Source: Eurosta solidaginis
Taxonomy: Eukaryota > Arthropoda > Insecta > Diptera > Tephritidae
Assembly (NCBI RefSeq): GCF_040869045.1
Contig: NC_090324.1
Coordinates: 193,376,028 to 193,440,027, forward strand
Direction: 5' to 3'
DNA length: 64,000 bases
Shown: positions 45,680 to 57,544 of the stretch, piece after piece
Numbering within the stretch: position 1 is the first letter of the stretch
Layout: each line of letters starts with the position of its first letter
The notes under the pieces: generated by a model
What the model saw: the letters and a program-made list of their open reading frames with translations, nothing else
What the model was told of the DNA's origin: nothing
Database searches by the model: none
Made by a program: the position numbers and the translations under genes

Positions 45680-46425
45680 TTTTACAGCTGAGATCAAGTA
45701 TTAAATAACAGATTCCCCTTTCCCACTAAAATACCAGACGGGATGTACACGGTTCCGATAATGTATCATCAACATATTCGTGCGATTCAGTTTCGCTTTC
45801 TGTGCGAAATGTAGTGACGACTTCCACTGATTGAAATATTAGCTTGTCTGTATTTCTTTGAAACTATTTGCACCAAATAAAACAAATAAAATAGGCTATA
45901 TCAAAGCAAATGCAACAGCATCAGCAATTTCCCCCATGATATATTTCCCTTCCCCACGTCTCAGCCTATCCTTTTGAGTATACTTTAGTTTTCCTATAGG
46001 GTGAGAAAGATTCCCGCTCCAATGATAAAAACCATTCTCCTATATAAACATTTACCATTTACCCTCACCGCTAAATTATTTAATCACATTTGGCTTCTAC
46101 GCTTACGTTTCATAGTCAACCAAGTTTTGTTGTCTTCCTTTTTATCGAATACATAGTAATATTTCCTATTGGCAGCGGCAATTGTAAGCTACCTTTAACG
46201 AGTTTATTTAGTTCAATCTAAAACGCGTTGAAAGGCGTGAGTGGTAAGTTAAACCAAGTATTTAAGTGAAATTTGTTTCATTGGTTCCAATCTAAAATTT
46301 TATTACAACTAAAACCCATACAACTAATACAAGCCCCTTTTGAATTGCATAACACGACTCTACACACAAAAATTTGCTCTTTGTGCTAAAGTTTATTTCA
46401 TAATTTTCTGTTTTATTATAAACAA
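45680..46425 (-). promoter_or_regulatory. 5' flank of the ECHDC3-like gene
   Basis: About 750 bp of apparently unique DNA upstream of the ATG; should contain the promoter and 5' UTR if the copy was not retroposed. No TATA box or clear initiator recognised. Bounded upstream by a HINE fragment. Confidence 0.35.
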
Positions 46426-46762
46426 CAAGTAAGGAAGGCTAAGTTCGGGTGTAACCGAATATTTCATACTCATCTGAGAGCTTTGGAGACAAAATAAGGG
46501 AAAATTACCATGTAGGAAAATGAACCTAGGGTATCCCTGGAATGTGTTTGTATTACATGGGTATCAAATGGAAGGTATTAAAGAGTATTTTAAAAGGGAG
46601 TGGGCCACAGTTCTATAGGTGGATGCCATTTCGGGATGTCGCCATAAATGTGGACCAGGGGTGACTCCAGAATGCGTTTGTACGATATGGGTATCAAATG
46701 AAAGTTGTTAATGAGTATTTTAAAAATGAGTGATCCTTAGTTCTATAGATGGCCGCTTTCTA
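46426..46762 (-). mobile_element. HINE fragment, 3' end, minus orientation
   Basis: CAAGTAAGGAAGGCTAAGTT, hairpin, TACTCATCTGAGAG and about two satellite units, breaking off at GATGGCCGCTTTCTACGA. Confidence 0.8.
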
Positions 46763-46767
46763 CGACG

Positions 46768-48480
46768 CAGAGCTCACAGAGTATATTAATTTTGTTCGCA
46801 TAACGGTAATCCGTAATGGCATAAACTAATCGAGAAAGATATGGGCTTCTATATATCAAAATGATCTGGGCGAAAAAAGAAATTCATTTAGCCATGTCCG
46901 TCCGTCCGTCCGTCCGTAAACACGATAACTTGAGTAAGTTTTGAGGTATCTTGATGAAATTTGGTATGTAGGTTCCTGGGCACTGATCTCAGACAGGTAT
47001 TTAAAATGAACGAAATCGGACCACAACCAATTTTGGACAATGAGCGTGGCACCGCTCACTTTTAAAAGAAGGTAATTTCAAAGTTTTGCAAGCTGTAATT
47101 TGGCAGTCGTTGAACATATCATTATGAAATTTGGCAGGAACGTTACTCTAATTACTATATGTGTACTAAATTAAAATTAGCAAAATCAGATTACGAACAC
47201 GCCCACTTTTAAAAAAAAAATTTTTTAAATTCAAATTTTAACAAAAAATTGATTATTATTACAGTATATAAGTAAATTAAGTCAACATTCAACTCCAGTA
47301 ATGATATGGTGCAACAAAATACAAAAATAAAAGAAAATTTCAAAATGGGCGTGGCTCCGCCCTTATTCATTTAATTTGTCTAGAATACTTTTAATGCCAT
47401 AAGTCGAACAAAAATTTACCAATCCTTGTGAAATTTGGTAGGGGCTTAGATTCTATGACAATAACTATTTTTTGTGAAAATGGGCGAAATCGGTTGAAGC
47501 CACGCCCAGTTTTTATGCACAGTCGACCGCCTGTCCTTCCGCTCGGCAATTAACACGATAACTTGAGCAAAAATCGATATATCTTTACTAAACTTAGTTC
47601 ACGTACTTATCTGAACTCACTTTATCTTGGTATAAAAAATGACTGAAATCCGACTATGACCGCGCCCACTTTTTCGATATCGAAAATTACTAAAATTAAA
47701 AAGATGCCATACTTCTCTACCAAATACGAAAAAAGGGATGAAACATGGTAATTGGATTGGTTTATTGACGCAAAATATTGCTTTAGAAAAAACTTTGTAA
47801 AATGGGTGTGACACCTACCATATTAAGTAGAAGAAAATGAAAAAGTTCTGAAGGGCGAAATCAAAAGCCCTTGGAATCTTGGCAGGAACAGTATCGTGGT
47901 ATTACATATATAAATAAATTAGCGGTACCCGACAGATGATGTTCTGGGTCACCCTGGTCCACATTTTGGTCGATATCTCGAAAACACCTTCACATATACT
48001 ACTAAGGGATACACCCTTTAAAACCTTCATTCGTACCTTTAATTTGATACCCATATCGTACAAAACGTTATAGAGTCACCCCTGGTCCACCTTTATGGCG
48101 ATATCTCGAAAAGGCGTCAACTTATAGAACTAAGGCCACTCCCTTTTAAATAATCATTAACACCTTTCATTTGATACCCATATCGTACAAACAAATTCTA
48201 GAGTCACCCCTGCTCCACCTTTTTATCGATATCCCAAAAAGGCGTCCACTTATAGATTTAAAACCCACTCCCTTTTAAAATACTCATTAACAACTTTCAT
48301 TTGATACCCATATCGTACAAACACATTCTAGAGTCACCCCTGGTCCACCTTTATGGCGAGATCTCGAAAAGGCGTCCACCTATACAACTAAGGCCCACTC
48401 AATTTTAAAATTCTCATTGACACCTTTCATTTCGTACAAAAAATTCCAGAGTCACCTCTGGTCCACCTTTATGGCAATAT
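46768..48480 (+). mobile_element. HINE fragment, 5' part, plus orientation
   Basis: Starts CAGAGCTCACAGAGTATATT (the terminal ATACTCAGTTGAG is missing), includes a (GTCC)n tract (46895-46915), the AT-rich modules and about four satellite units, and ends in TATGGCAATAT. A gap of ~60 bp relative to HINE-B/C (near 47030) removes one module. Together with 46426-46762 it forms an inverted pair. Confidence 0.8.
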
Positions 48481-48749
48481 TATACGACCGTAAATTAATT
48501 CCAATATGAAAATTACCAAAGTAATCCTCTCCTCATTTCAAATTTCTTAAACATTTAAATTTTAAATCTCAGCATTTTATATGGCCATGACTGTCGTTAG
48601 AGAACTATATAAACATCGAATTTCGCATCATATGGTTTCCGATAAAAACAAAAAATATATACATATATCGATAATGTTAATATGCCGGTACTTGGGCAGA
48701 AGTTTTCTTAAAAAGTTTTTTTGTAAGTGCAAAAGTTTAATTTGTGCAA

Positions 48750-49361
48750 TCCATATACATATGGGGTATTCCATCCCACTTCTACTAATTTTGAACCCGA
48801 CCCCTTTAGAATTGGCTGAAAGTTTTTCTTCTTTTTCTAGCTTACGAAAGACGTTTTTCAGAAGTTTTTAAAATTTTTTCATCTAACTCAAAAAAAGTTA
48901 TGAATTTAAAAAGAACACCGTTGTTGTTTTCAAAATGCTATAACTTTTTCAAAAATTGACCGTTTGGGATCTTTTTTTTTTTTAATTGTTTTTTGAAGTT
49001 TTTTATGAGAAAAAAAAGGGCGAAATTCTAAAAATCTCGAAAAACTGAAAAATTACAAAAAAAAACTTTAAACATTTTTTTGAATTTTTTCCGAAAAGTG
49101 CAAATAAAAACAAATTAAAAAAAAAAAAAGATCCCCAACGGTCAATTTTTGGAAAAGTTATAGCATTTTGAAAACAAAAACGGTGTTTTTTTTTAAATTC
49201 ATAACTTTTTTTGAGTTAGATGAAAAAATTTGAAAAAATTTTGAAAAACGTTTTTCGTAAGCTAAAAAAAGAAGAAAAACTTTCAGCCAATTCTAAAGGG
49301 GTCGGGTTCTAAATTGGTCGAAATGGGATGGAATACCCCATATATATCATATGTATATAGG
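48750..49361. repeat. ~610-bp palindrome (foldback element)
   Basis: Left arm 48750-48985 and right arm 49125-49361 are inverted copies: ATATGGGGTATTCCATCCCA at the left end, TGGGATGGAATACCCCATAT at the right, with CCGTTTGGGATC / GATCCCCAACGG near the centre. Central AT-rich spacer ~140 bp. Probably a MITE; ends lie in TA-rich DNA so the target duplication is unclear. No real ORF. Confidence 0.75.
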
Positions 49362-50211
49362 ATCAGCTTACCTCATCGTGGGATTATAAAGCAAAAAGAA
49401 AACAAACCCAGACTCGTGGTAAGAATTCGGGGTAAATTTTTTTATATTTATTTAATTTTACTAGTGTTTAATTAGTTAGCGAGTGCCCTTAGGAATTATT
49501 TTCATGAATTTCCTAAATTTTTCCTAGGTTCCTCAAACTAATTTTCCGAAAGTTATACCAATATTAAATCCCAATTGCAAGACGTACGAAGCGCTGGCTT
49601 ATTGGCGGTACTGCCACGTGGCAGTTTCGAATTTCATTTGACCTCTGCCAAAGGGATCTGGGAAATTATTAAAGCAAAGGAAATCAAATACTGGATCTCA
49701 AGATAAGCCATAATCTTAAGATTTTAATATCTACTTAAAAGAACATTTTTATTAATTATGTGATTATACATAACTATTTCAATGCAAGATTTGACATATA
49801 TATCTACTTAAGAATACATATATATATCTCAACTTGCAAATTAATGAGAAAGAAGCTGAGGCCTGTGAATTATTAGCACCTTAAAATAGCAAAAAAAAAA
49901 AAAAAGAAAAAAATTCAAAAGACGAATAAGTAGAAAAAAAATAGAAGCTGAAATATGAAATTAGCATAGTCATAATATTATGCATGAATTCGAAATTGGA
50001 TTGTCATGTGTAAAATAGCTTAAAAATAAGAAATAATTTATTTCATCCTGATTACTTGGTCATGAGGTGAGACCACATGTTAACCACCTCCCTAATCTCA
50101 CTCAACGCCTCAATGATTTTAATTCATAAATTTTAACTACAAAAACAAGAAAAGTTACAAACCAAAGAAATATTAATGAAAACATACATTCAATGAGAGA
50201 AATTTAAAACT
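49362..50211. other. Unassigned AT-rich DNA
   Basis: 850 bp with no recognised gene, element or strong repeat. Confidence 0.4.
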
Positions 50212-50576
50212 TTATTCGTCTTGACAGTCGTGGGCGAGTTGGTGTAGGGTTCGAATTGCCAAATATGGCGCGCAGTTTACACCAAAGGTAACTGTTTTTG
50301 GTCGAAAATCTTCTATCGGCAGAGTTGGGTGTTTTCGAAAAACGATTCGGTGAAAATCTTTATCTTCTTCATGGATGAGTATATGGCGATACATTTTCTC
50401 AATATCGCCGTTAAAAACAAACTTATAAAGCCGCCATTCAAGTATGACGAGCACTAAGTCATTTTGTAGTATGGGCCTGTATGGAGAACATCGTTCAACG
50501 AATTGCCAGAATGTGACATTTTTGATGCGTTGAAGACGACTCGCACTTTTGTGGTTTTGCTGTCGGGTTTTATGCT
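50212..50576 (-). pseudogene. BEL/Pao reverse transcriptase fragment
   Basis: [20 protein letters not shown] then, in another frame, FVFNGDIEKMYRHILIHEED and FGVNCAPYLAIRTLHQLA: the BEL/Pao RT (KxRVVFDAS, DIEKMYRQI, FG..CAPY motifs). Cut off at 50212 before the YVDD box; nothing of RNase H or integrase remains. The upstream half lies beyond the insertion 50577-51168. Confidence 0.85.
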
Positions 50577-51168
50577 GGCATGCTTAACCAACGAACCAAT
50601 ATCATTTCGTTACGATAATTAACGTTAATAAACGAAACAAAGTCATTTCGTTTCATTTATTAACGTTAAGAACGTCAAATTAACGAAATGATTTTTTTTC
50701 GTTTTCTGCCATATCGAAACGAAATCAAATCGTTTATGTTGATTATTAATTTCAAACTATGCTGGCAAAGCTGATTGAAGGCGGAGTCATTAAAGGTGAA
50801 AGCATTAGCCAAGCTGATTGCAACTTTTCTCATGAATTTTGACAGTACGAACATTTCTCAGAGTATTTTTGACATTACCACCAACGAGTTACACAAACAA
50901 ATTACATGGAGTTTGTGTGTGTATACCCGCTCGCTGTTACCACCTTACGGCTTCACCATGGCTATAGCATTGCCAGCACAATTCGAACATAAAGCATCAC
51001 GTTTTTGTTAACGTTTTTAACGTTAACGAAAGCTTTTCGATTCGGTTAAAAACGAGATACACTTATCTTGATAATTTCTTTATCGATAATATTTCGAAGT
51101 GTTTCAACGGAAACGGTGGAGATTTTTCGATAAACGGTTAGCTTAACGTTAAGGTGCATCCCTGGTTT
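50577..51168. mobile_element. TTAACGTTAA-rich insertion in the BEL element
   Basis: Separates the HHAVTKP part of BEL pol from the [10 protein letters not shown] part. Rich in AACGTTAA, CGAAA and TTTCG motifs (50600-50750 and 51005-51150), in a pattern suggesting several inverted and direct copies. The ends are estimated from the BEL reading frames. No protein recognised; class unknown. Confidence 0.5.
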
Positions 51169-52033
51169 TGTGACAGCATGATGGGGTAGATAAAATAATA
51201 GATATTTACCATCTCTAATTATTACTTGTTGGGAGGCGGGTTCTATGTGATCCATGGTTAAATATTCATTAAGGCCTTCAAAATATTTGTCTCTTAATTC
51301 GGGTTTTCTTCCGAGGGTTCGTTCGACGCTGATGTACTGCTGTTGTGCTGCGGTCGCGAATGACCGAGGGCCAGATTTTCTGGAAATTCCGTCTTGAACA
51401 GCAGTTTGACTTTGTAGCGTCCATCTTCTTCGCGAATTGTGGTCGCCCGGTAGAGTGCTTCACGGTTTTCGTCATCAGCTGATCGTTGTTGGGTTTGGTG
51501 AACTTCTTCCTCTTCCCAAAATTGTCTTTAAAGTTGTTTGATGAGGTCATCGGTGCGTTCCGTGACATGAGTGCTGAAGTTTGATACCTTTTCAGCTACA
51601 CGGCCGCTTAATATCCATCCAAATATTGTGTTCTGAGCAAGTAATATTCCACTCACATTCCATAGGAGCCCTTCGGTGAGGATTTGCGGGGTGATATCGC
51701 TGCCGATTGCCACATCGATTTTCGATGGTATTGAATACTGTGGATCGGCTAACGGTAATCGGAACAGTTCTTCGAGATCGATGCTTGAAACTCTGACTGT
51801 GGGCAAGAATAAATTCTTTCTAGTTTCGGCAAAATTATTGCTTGTGCGTCTATCATTTGGGCTAAGTCTGGTGGACAGAATGTTATCTGGCAGACTTTGT
51901 TGGCATTTTTCACAACCGTTCCGCCCATTCCAGATATCTGGTGGAGAGACTCGTTTGCGGGTAGACCAATGAGCTTTTGTATACGGGATGATACAAAAGT
52001 TTTTTGTAAACCTTGGTCTATTAGGGCACGCAT
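51169..52033 (-). pseudogene. BEL/Pao protease and pol linker
   Basis: 51749-52033: aspartic-protease-like segment beginning MRALIDQGLQKTFVSSRIQK (RALIDQGSQ-type BEL motif). 51528-51806: VDVAIGSD-like IDVAIGSDITPQILTEGLLW and AQNTIFGWILSG, the typical BEL protease C-terminal region. 51278-51568 and 51169-51255: linker and the start of RT (EPASQQ, YYLPHHAV-like YLPHHAVTKP). Several frame changes. Confidence 0.85.
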
Positions 52034-52065
52034 TTTATGAAATTCGCCAACATATTATACTGATA

Positions 52066-53456
52066 CTACTGCTGTTGGTAATAGGGTGGGTCCTGAGACT
52101 GTCGGGAGGAGGTGACTCTTGTGGCGGCTTTCGGTGTTGAGGGTCGCTCGTCGTTCGTTCTCCTAGGGGTGCCGGCTTGGGCATTTAGAGCTCTGGGGTT
52201 TGGTTGTGATGGTTGGGATCTGGGCTGCAAATGCAGTAGCGAATGATGACGCTTTTGGCAATAAACGCACGTGAAACTACTTTTACATTCGTTTTTGGTG
52301 TGTGACGTTGATAAATAGTTTTCGCAGCAACTATTTTCTCTCACAAATTTGATTTAGTCTCATACCGATAAATTTCTAAACCTAACGCAAAATTTAACTG
52401 TGTGGTATTGGTTGCATAATCTACACGAAGCCGTTTTATTGAAGTCCGTGTGATATGCCTGGGTTCTATTATTATTAGATTGGGTCGAGTTTTGATTCAC
52501 CATTCGTGGTGTAAAACTCGAAAATTGGGGTTTCGCCTTACCTGGTCTATAGGTACTTATTCTTTCTACTACCTCTTATCTGCTGGTGAGGAATTTATTC
52601 ATGTCCTCCCAAAGGGGAGCTCCTTCCGGCATCTGAGGGATTGTTCCCATAGTGAAATGCTTTCACTTGGCAGCTTTCATGAGCAAGGATTGGGTCCCAG
52701 TCCGTTGTCGGGATTCCCTTGGTGTTAAGGGTTGACATGCAGTTGTTGATCGTTGTCTGCATCTTCTGTATTTGTTCTCCATTTTCCGCGAATATTGTGG
52801 GTAGGTTGAACAGCGTCTTCAGTTGATTGTCTACAAGTATCCTTTTGTTTTCATACCTAGCTCTGCGCGCTTCCCAGGCAAGCTCGAAATTATTTTCGCT
52901 CAGTGGGTATTGTTTTACAATAAGTCCAGCTTGTCCTTTTGTTTTCAGGCGTAGGTGGTATAATTTTTGAGCGGGTGATAATTTAGGGTGGTTTTTATAG
53001 ACTGCCGTGAACATATCTGTGAAGGATGGCCAGTCTTCGTATCCACCATGGAAGACTTCGGTGTCATATGCTGGTACTTTCAAATAACAACCATTTGAGT
53101 TTGAATCATTTATTGGGTGGGCGGGTATTTGGTGTTGGTTGATGCTAGCAGTGTTGAAAGTTTGTAAGGCTTCCAGAATTTCAGATTTACATGTTTGGTA
53201 GGTTTCCATGCATTTAGAGAATTTTTGCTCAACCGAGCCACTAACATCTGTATAATTATTTGAGAAACTTACTTCTCGATGGGACTCTAGCACCTTTGCC
53301 CATATTTTATCAAGGTCTTCTAATTTGACGTTAAGCATACACTCTGATAAATCGGTAGCTTGAGCAGCAAACCTCTAATTGGTTACCGTCATATATAAAT
53401 TCCTGCAGGCATTGGTCTGCAGTGGTCAATTTTTGGCGTTCGTTTGTTTTTGGCAT
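52066..53456 (-). pseudogene. BEL/Pao gag (DUF1759-type) with zinc knuckles
   Basis: ATG at 53456-53454 (MPKTNERQKLTTADQ), frameshift near 53350, then 53338-52595: LPAYDTEVFHGGYEDW-like core (VFHGGYEDWPSFTDMF, KLYHLRLKTKGQAG), the BEL capsid region. 52066-52344: CCENYLSTSHTKNECKSS and CVYCQKRHHSLLH, zinc-knuckle region. Stops near 52590 and 52350 separate the blocks. The LTR was not identified. Confidence 0.85.
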
Positions 53457-53540
53457 TATAATTTAATGTAATTTATCAAGAAATGGGAGCTTTTGTTAAG
53501 CTGTGAAAATCGAAAAAAAATGTTGTCAAAAGGGCAAAAA
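53457..53540. other. BEL leader or flank
   Basis: Short AT-rich stretch between the BEL start codon and the poly-A-tailed repeats; no LTR or primer-binding site recognised. Confidence 0.3.
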
Positions 53541-53760
53541 ACTATTTTTTTTTTGATACCGGCCTAATGTCCGCTTGGCTCTTTATACGGGCTTGTCTCA
53601 GCGCTTCTGAGTACAAGTAATGTGGGTATATATGTTGTAAGTGGGTGTGCACTGGGGTTTTTTTTTTTTTTTTTTTTGAGGCCCGCCTAATGTATGCTGC
53701 GTTTTTTGTTATATGTACTTGTCTCAGCGCTTCAAAGTACAAGTAATATGGGTATATATG
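53541..53760 (-). repeat. Two tandem A-tailed repeats (SINE-like dimer)
   Basis: On the minus strand, two ~90-100-bp units each contain TTACTTGTACT, GAAGCGCTGAGACAAG and GCG(G)ACATTAGGC-type sequence and end in a poly-A run (A17-19 at 53657-53679, A10 at 53544-53554). The units are diverged. No Pol III box pair could be confirmed by eye. Confidence 0.55.
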
Positions 53761-54734
53761 TATGTATATATATACTAGCGGCCCGGTACGTGCTTCGCTA
53801 CGTATACAGTGAAATATTAAATCAAACTCATTTATTACAAAAAAAAAGATATTTTATTATTTGCTAGCTATTTTAAAACTTAATCCAAAACATTTGGATA
53901 AGCAATATTTTTTGTTTTTCCATTTTGAGCATGATTAACAAACGGCTGGGGGTACCGACTCTGGAACTGGTAACATAAAGTTGGCCATGTGAAAAACATG
54001 ATTCCTCCAAAGTAACACCACAAACGTTAAGTGTTTGCCCTTGGGCTTTGTTGATGAACATCGCAAATGATAAACACACAGGACATTGTAATCGTTTGAA
54101 TTCAAATGGCATATCAGTTGGAATCATAGGGATACGCGGTATTAAACAAACTTATCCTTTTGATTTACCAGTTAAGATCGTAGCTTCAATCAAATTTGGC
54201 AATAAATTTTTCACTGCCAATCTGGTGCCATTACACAGTTTTGATGGATTAATATTTCGCAATAATATAATCAAAGAACCCACTTTCAGATTCAAACAAT
54301 GCGGTGGCATACCAGCCGGTTCTAATGAATTTAAAAATTCAATTGGATAATTCATTGCCTCATCTTGATTCGTAGCACTGTCAATTGATTTATATGTCGT
54401 TACTACACCTGGGAGTTTTGCTTGAATTTGATATGAATGTTCTTCGGTGCTAAAATGGCGCGTTCTCTCAACCAATCATGATTTCTGTAATTCTGAAGAA
54501 TGTTTGGAAAAACACATTCAATCAAATCATCTATCGATTTCGTAATTGTACAAACATTTTTCGGTACAGTGATCAATACGTTGGTTCTGTCGATTTGTAT
54601 TTTGCCATCACCAATTTCTAACAATTGTTTCGAAGACTCATGGGCAGCTGGATCATTTTGTAGGTGAATACGCATATTGGTTTTCAGTGTCAATTTTTGT
54701 ACATATCTCCAAAGAACTGATGACTTCAAACAGG

Positions 54735-56345
54735 CAGGCCCGTCGAGAGGGGGGACAGAGGGGGTCATTTACCCCGGGCTCTGGCTTTGGAGGAGCCCGG
54801 GAATCTCAAAATTCTATCCGAGCTTTTTGCCTACAGAAAATAAAAAAAAAAAACACACCTTTAATCACCTTTCGTAGATAGCAATCATTTTAAATTTCAG
54901 CAAATTTTATAAGTTGAGGCAGTTAAGCCTTTTGCAAATCATAGCCAAGGTTTGAAACAGGCACTAAACGAGTTACTTCGGCTAAATTTGACAGCGGAAA
55001 CATATAGTGATGTTAATGGCGTTCTTCAATACATCAGCTAGTTTGGATGTATTTTGTTTTCCTCCATTTGGTTCAAAATTTTGACAGTTATTAATGAAAG
55101 ATACATTATTCTGCAAGCCAGGGATATTACCATCGATACCGAAGTTATAAACTTAGAAACTTTGATCTCTGATTTAAATCTGATCAGACATCAATGGGAA
55201 AACATTTTAAGCGAATACAAAACAGTCGCCACTTTGGGAATCTAACCAAAGTTTCCCGACGTTCGAGAAAGGAATCGCAAAAGACATTTTTATGAATGTG
55301 AAGAGGAGGAGACGATCAACGACGATCACAAGGCTGATGTCACCTTTTTTGTGATAGTTGATTCGGTTATTGCAGGTATTACCGAACGATTTGCTGTCAT
55401 GAAAAATTTGAAGAACACCTTTTCTTTTTTGTGGCAATTTGGATACCTGGATGAGGTTTCAATACGAGAAAATGCCGTACAATTTGTCAACAAATACAAT
55501 TCAGACGTTTCAGAGAGTTTAGGAGATGAAATGATCCACCTGAAGCACATTTACTCAGCAAAGTTTATCGAAAATCTGTCACCATTTGAATTGTTGAATG
55601 TTATCTGTGCTCTAAATCCAGCTACAATTTTTCCTAACATTTGTGTTGCTCTACGTATTTTTTGCACCATACCTGTAGCTACTGTAACAGTAACTGCTGA
55701 ACGTTCCTTCAGTGTTCTTGCAAGGATAAAGAACTTCCATCGATCTTGTTCAACTCAAGAACGCTTTACAGGACTTGGCATGCTCTGTATTGAAGCGCCA
55801 ACAGCGAGACAGTTGGATTTTGATACTATCATGGATAATTTCGCAGTTGTTATGGCCAGGGAAGCCCACTTGTGTTAATTAAACTCTTTCAATATACCAA
55901 ATTACTACCAAAAAATAATTTTATTGCAATTTAAAGAAATTTATTTCATACAATTAATGCAATATTTAAATAAAACTCTATAAATAATAAACTGTACTTA
56001 TTTATTCATAAGTTTTCACACCTCTATTCACGAATTTTAAAAAATGTAATATTTTTCGCAATCAATATAATAATTTATTTTCTACAAAAATGAAGAATAT
56101 GTATATTTCTATGTAAACATATTTACTCATATGTTGATCTGTATAAATGTGTAGATAAATTAAAGTTCGTAACTATATATTCATTGAATATAATATACAT
56201 GTATTCATGTGTGCGCTTAAATATACATGTACTTATATACAAATGGATATAAATATGAAAAAGATGGTAATTTTAATTTTGAGAATTTGTTCATTTTAGT
56301 ATGGGGCCCGTATTTTTTTGCCCCCGGGCCCGGATTTTCTCTCGG
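54735..56345 (+). mobile_element. hAT element inserted in the Helitron helicase
   Basis: 1.6 kb flanked by CAAACAGG (54727-54734 and 56346-56353). Starts CAGGCCCGTCGAGAGGGGGG; ends CCCGGATTTTCTCTCGG, related to the terminus at 494-549. Removal rejoins the helicase in frame (DEINAC to LKSSVLW). Encodes only the C-terminal third of a transposase, so it is internally deleted. Confidence 0.83.
55054..55878 (+). pseudogene. hAT transposase C-terminus (dimerisation domain)
   Basis: 55351-55878 (175 codons) ends in the hAT dimerisation motif: FELLNVICALNPATIFPNIC, ALRIFCTIPVATVTVTAERS, FSVLARIKNFHRSC, RFTGLGMLCIEA. 55054-55245 is an upstream piece in another frame (DITIDTEVINLETLI). The zinc finger and catalytic D residues are missing. 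A ZMYM1-like relative of the transposase at 24361-30561, but a different family. Confidence 0.82.
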
Positions 56346-57544
56346 CAAACAGGCATTTATTTCATCAGAAGGAGTTGATCGATGAATGACAGGCAATGTT
56401 TGTCGAAAATCTCCTGACAGTAATATCAAAGCAACACAAAACAGCTGTTGATTACCACGTAAAGCTTGCATTGTTCGATTAAATGCTTCTAGTAATTTTT
56501 TATTCGCCACTGTACACTCATCCCATAAAATAATTGACGTAAATCGCAGAACGTTTGCCATAGCAGAACTTCTTGAAATATTGCAAGTTGGAGTTTAAAT
56601 CACATGTACATTCAATAGCAATTTTAATGCAGAGTGTGCTGTCCGACCACCTTCTAATAATGTAGCAGCAATTCCCGAAGATGCAAGTGACAATGCAATT
56701 TTCTGTTCCGATCGAATAGTCGCTAAAATCAGTGATATAAGGAACGTTTTGCCTGTACCACCAGGTGCATCCAAGAAATATAATCCACCTGCATTGTTGG
56801 AAATGGCTTGCATGATTGTGTCATATATATGTTTTTGCTGAATATTCATTTTGGTTATATTCGATTGTACAAATAAACGCAAATCATTAGAATTTAATTC
56901 CTGCTGACATTGCAATTCACGATCAAAGAGATCATGCATCTCACAATTTGGTGCGATCATACCCAATTATACCAATGTTTTATTTGCAATCGTTAGACAC
57001 ATATCTTCAATTATTATCAAAGCTTCGTTGTACATTTCCAAAGTTATCAACAAATCAGGATTTCTTGCATTATGACGCATACGAATTAAAATATCTTCTG
57101 CAATATAATGTTTATATTTGTTCCATAATTCAAGTGGATTTGATGGCATACATGTTGATAATATAATGGGAAATAGCATTCGTATTTGTTGAGGATGAGC
57201 CGAAATAGATGCATCATGAAGTGTTGAATCGCAATGAGCATCATCCTCCAACAAATGCAAAAGTTGGCATGCTTCACGGTATGTTTGACACAAATGACCG
57301 TTCACTGTTCCCGATTCTTGAAATGATTTTGAGCCATTCACGTTAACTAATAACAATGTCAAATAAAAACACTCAACATTGTTTGGATGTACTGTATATA
57401 TTCTCCCAATTGCATCTGTTTGGAAAATGCCAGGATGCCCATGAGCTGCAGTTCCTTGTTTACGTCTTTGAAATTTTTTCGTAGACATATTCCATGTGTA
57501 ATACTGAGGCACTTCAGAATATAACAAAGTTATCACAAATGTAT

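Larger units (their letters stand above)
53775..57544 (-). mobile_element. Helitron, 3' half
   Basis: The 3' terminus reads GCACGTACCGGGCCGCTAG, followed by T: a CTRR-type end (CTAG) at an A/T insertion point, with a short TAGCG/CGCTA stem just inside. Upstream lies a PIF1-type helicase. The Rep nuclease part is missing because the element is cut by the LTR-like unit at 57545. A hAT (54735-56345) splits it. This is a classic CTRR Helitron, distinct from the TT-inserting HINE family. Confidence 0.88.
53873..57544 (-). pseudogene. Helitron Rep/Hel protein, helicase part (broken)
   Basis: Order on the minus strand: inter-domain region (57540-56967; EVPQYYTWN, FQTDAIGRIYTVHPNN), stop near 56965, then YFLDAPGGTGKTFL (Walker A), LWDECTVAN (motif II), LLSGDFRQTLPVI (motif III), [hAT insertion], LKTNMR, then KLPGVVTTYKSIDSATNQDE and, at 54127-53873, MFINKAQGQTL and LYVTSSRVGTPSRL (C-terminal helicase motifs). 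Frameshifts near 56580, 54440 and 54150. The 5'-3' helicase would unwind DNA in rolling-circle transposition. Confidence 0.88.
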
